Part shown: in pieces, positions 16,706-16,972 of the stretch
How the letters are laid out: each line of letters starts with the position of its first letter
Position numbering within the stretch: the stretch's first letter is position 1
Origin: DASQFU01 sp035632955
Lineage (GTDB): Bacteria > Eisenbacteria > RBG-16-71-46
Assembly (NCBI GenBank): GCA_035632955.1
Contig: DASQFU010000017.1
Span: forward strand, 1-16,972
DNA: 16,972 bases
Direction: 5' to 3'
The notes under the pieces: model-generated
What the model was told of the DNA's origin: nothing
Seen by the model: the letters and a program-made list of their open reading frames with translations, nothing else
Databases searched by the model: none
Made by a program: the position numbers and the translations under genes

Positions 16706-16972
16706 TCAGCGACCCGATCCGAACCGGCGCTTGGTTTTGCGTGGCCCGCGCCGCGCTTGGCGCAGCAGGTCTCCGGTCGCGGCGCCGACTCCCAATTTGG
16801 CGGCGACCGCCAGGGTCGAACGCACTTCGTCGATCCGGTCGCGCAACAACGCTGCGCGCTCGAACTCGAGCTTGCGCGCCGCGTCCAGCATCTCGCCCTC
16901 GAGCCGTGCCAGGAGAGCCTCCGGCCCTTCCTGATCCATCACATGAAGCAGGGACTGCAAGTCCGCGTCTTC
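16706..16972 (-). CDS. uvrB: UVR-domain protein, probable C-terminus of excinuclease subunit UvrB (5' part beyond the window)
   Basis: 88 codons are visible, open to the right edge, so the protein starts outside. A UVR coiled-coil motif (ALLARLEGEMLDAARKLEFERAALLRDRI) lies near the C-terminus. UvrB ends with this domain, which binds UvrC in nucleotide excision repair, whereas UvrC has it in the middle. About 40 residues follow, ending in a basic Arg/Lys/Gly stretch seen in some UvrB proteins. The helicase motifs are not visible, so another UVR-domain protein cannot be excluded. It is the most upstream visible gene of the nadC-birA-tatC-coaX run, with its stop two bases before nadC. Confidence 0.6.
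   Translation of the reverse strand, partial: EDADLQSLLHVMDQEGPEALLARLEGEMLDAARKLEFERAALLRDRIDEVRSTLAVAAKLGVGAATGDLLRQARRGPRKTKRRFGSGR

Noticed and set aside
16706..16972. UvrC as the identity of the right-edge gene
   Set aside because: UvrC carries the UVR domain in its middle with a long nuclease region after it. Here only about 40 residues follow, which fits UvrB.

Overview
This is a GC-rich, gene-dense chromosomal window that appears to be core bacterial genome rather than an island. It has 14 protein genes, two of them cut by the window edges, and only two intergenic gaps (about 110-120 bases each). No RNA genes, insertion sequences, phage genes or CRISPR arrays were seen. The gene content suggests a diderm, meso-DAP-type bacterium: succinylase-branch DAP genes, TatC, a TolB-like PD40 protein and GroEL. 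The high GC, Arg/Ala-rich proteins and membrane proteins with a TPR tail would fit an uncultured lineage such as Eisenbacteria or Gemmatimonadota. That placement is a guess from gene style, not a demonstrated assignment.

Region A (1-5908, minus strand) is one operon read dapE > dapC > dapD > GT-C/TPR membrane protein > coaA (cut at the left edge). dapE, dapC and dapD encode three enzymes of the succinylated lysine/diaminopimelate branch. All four junctions are 4-base ATGA or GTGA overlaps, so translation is probably coupled. A 118-base divergent gap (5909-6026) separates this operon from ygfZ.

Region B (6027-8506) holds ygfZ on the plus strand, the only plus-strand gene, and a lone groEL on the minus strand. 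The two converge and their stop codons overlap. The GroEL has no groES beside it and an acidic tail instead of the GGM repeat.

Region C (8618-16972, minus strand) is a second compact operon-like run read uvrB 3' end > nadC > birA > tatC > coaX > M28 peptidase with PDZ > PD40 protein > second GT-C/TPR membrane protein. Its first half makes or attaches cofactors (NAD, biotin, CoA) and includes a Tat translocase subunit. Its second half encodes exported or membrane proteins.

The main points of interest are these. Two unrelated pantothenate kinases, type I CoaA and type III CoaX, lie about 13 kb apart. Each operon ends with, or nearly ends with, a paralogous GT-C-like membrane protein carrying a TPR-like tail, and the two share motifs at identical residue numbers. 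Near-universal 4-base gene overlaps run through both operons, and the octamer GCGATCGC seems over-represented. I did not find a clearly new defence or mobile system. The closest to an undescribed system is the pair of GT-C/TPR proteins, one of which sits with a secreted peptidase and a beta-propeller protein.
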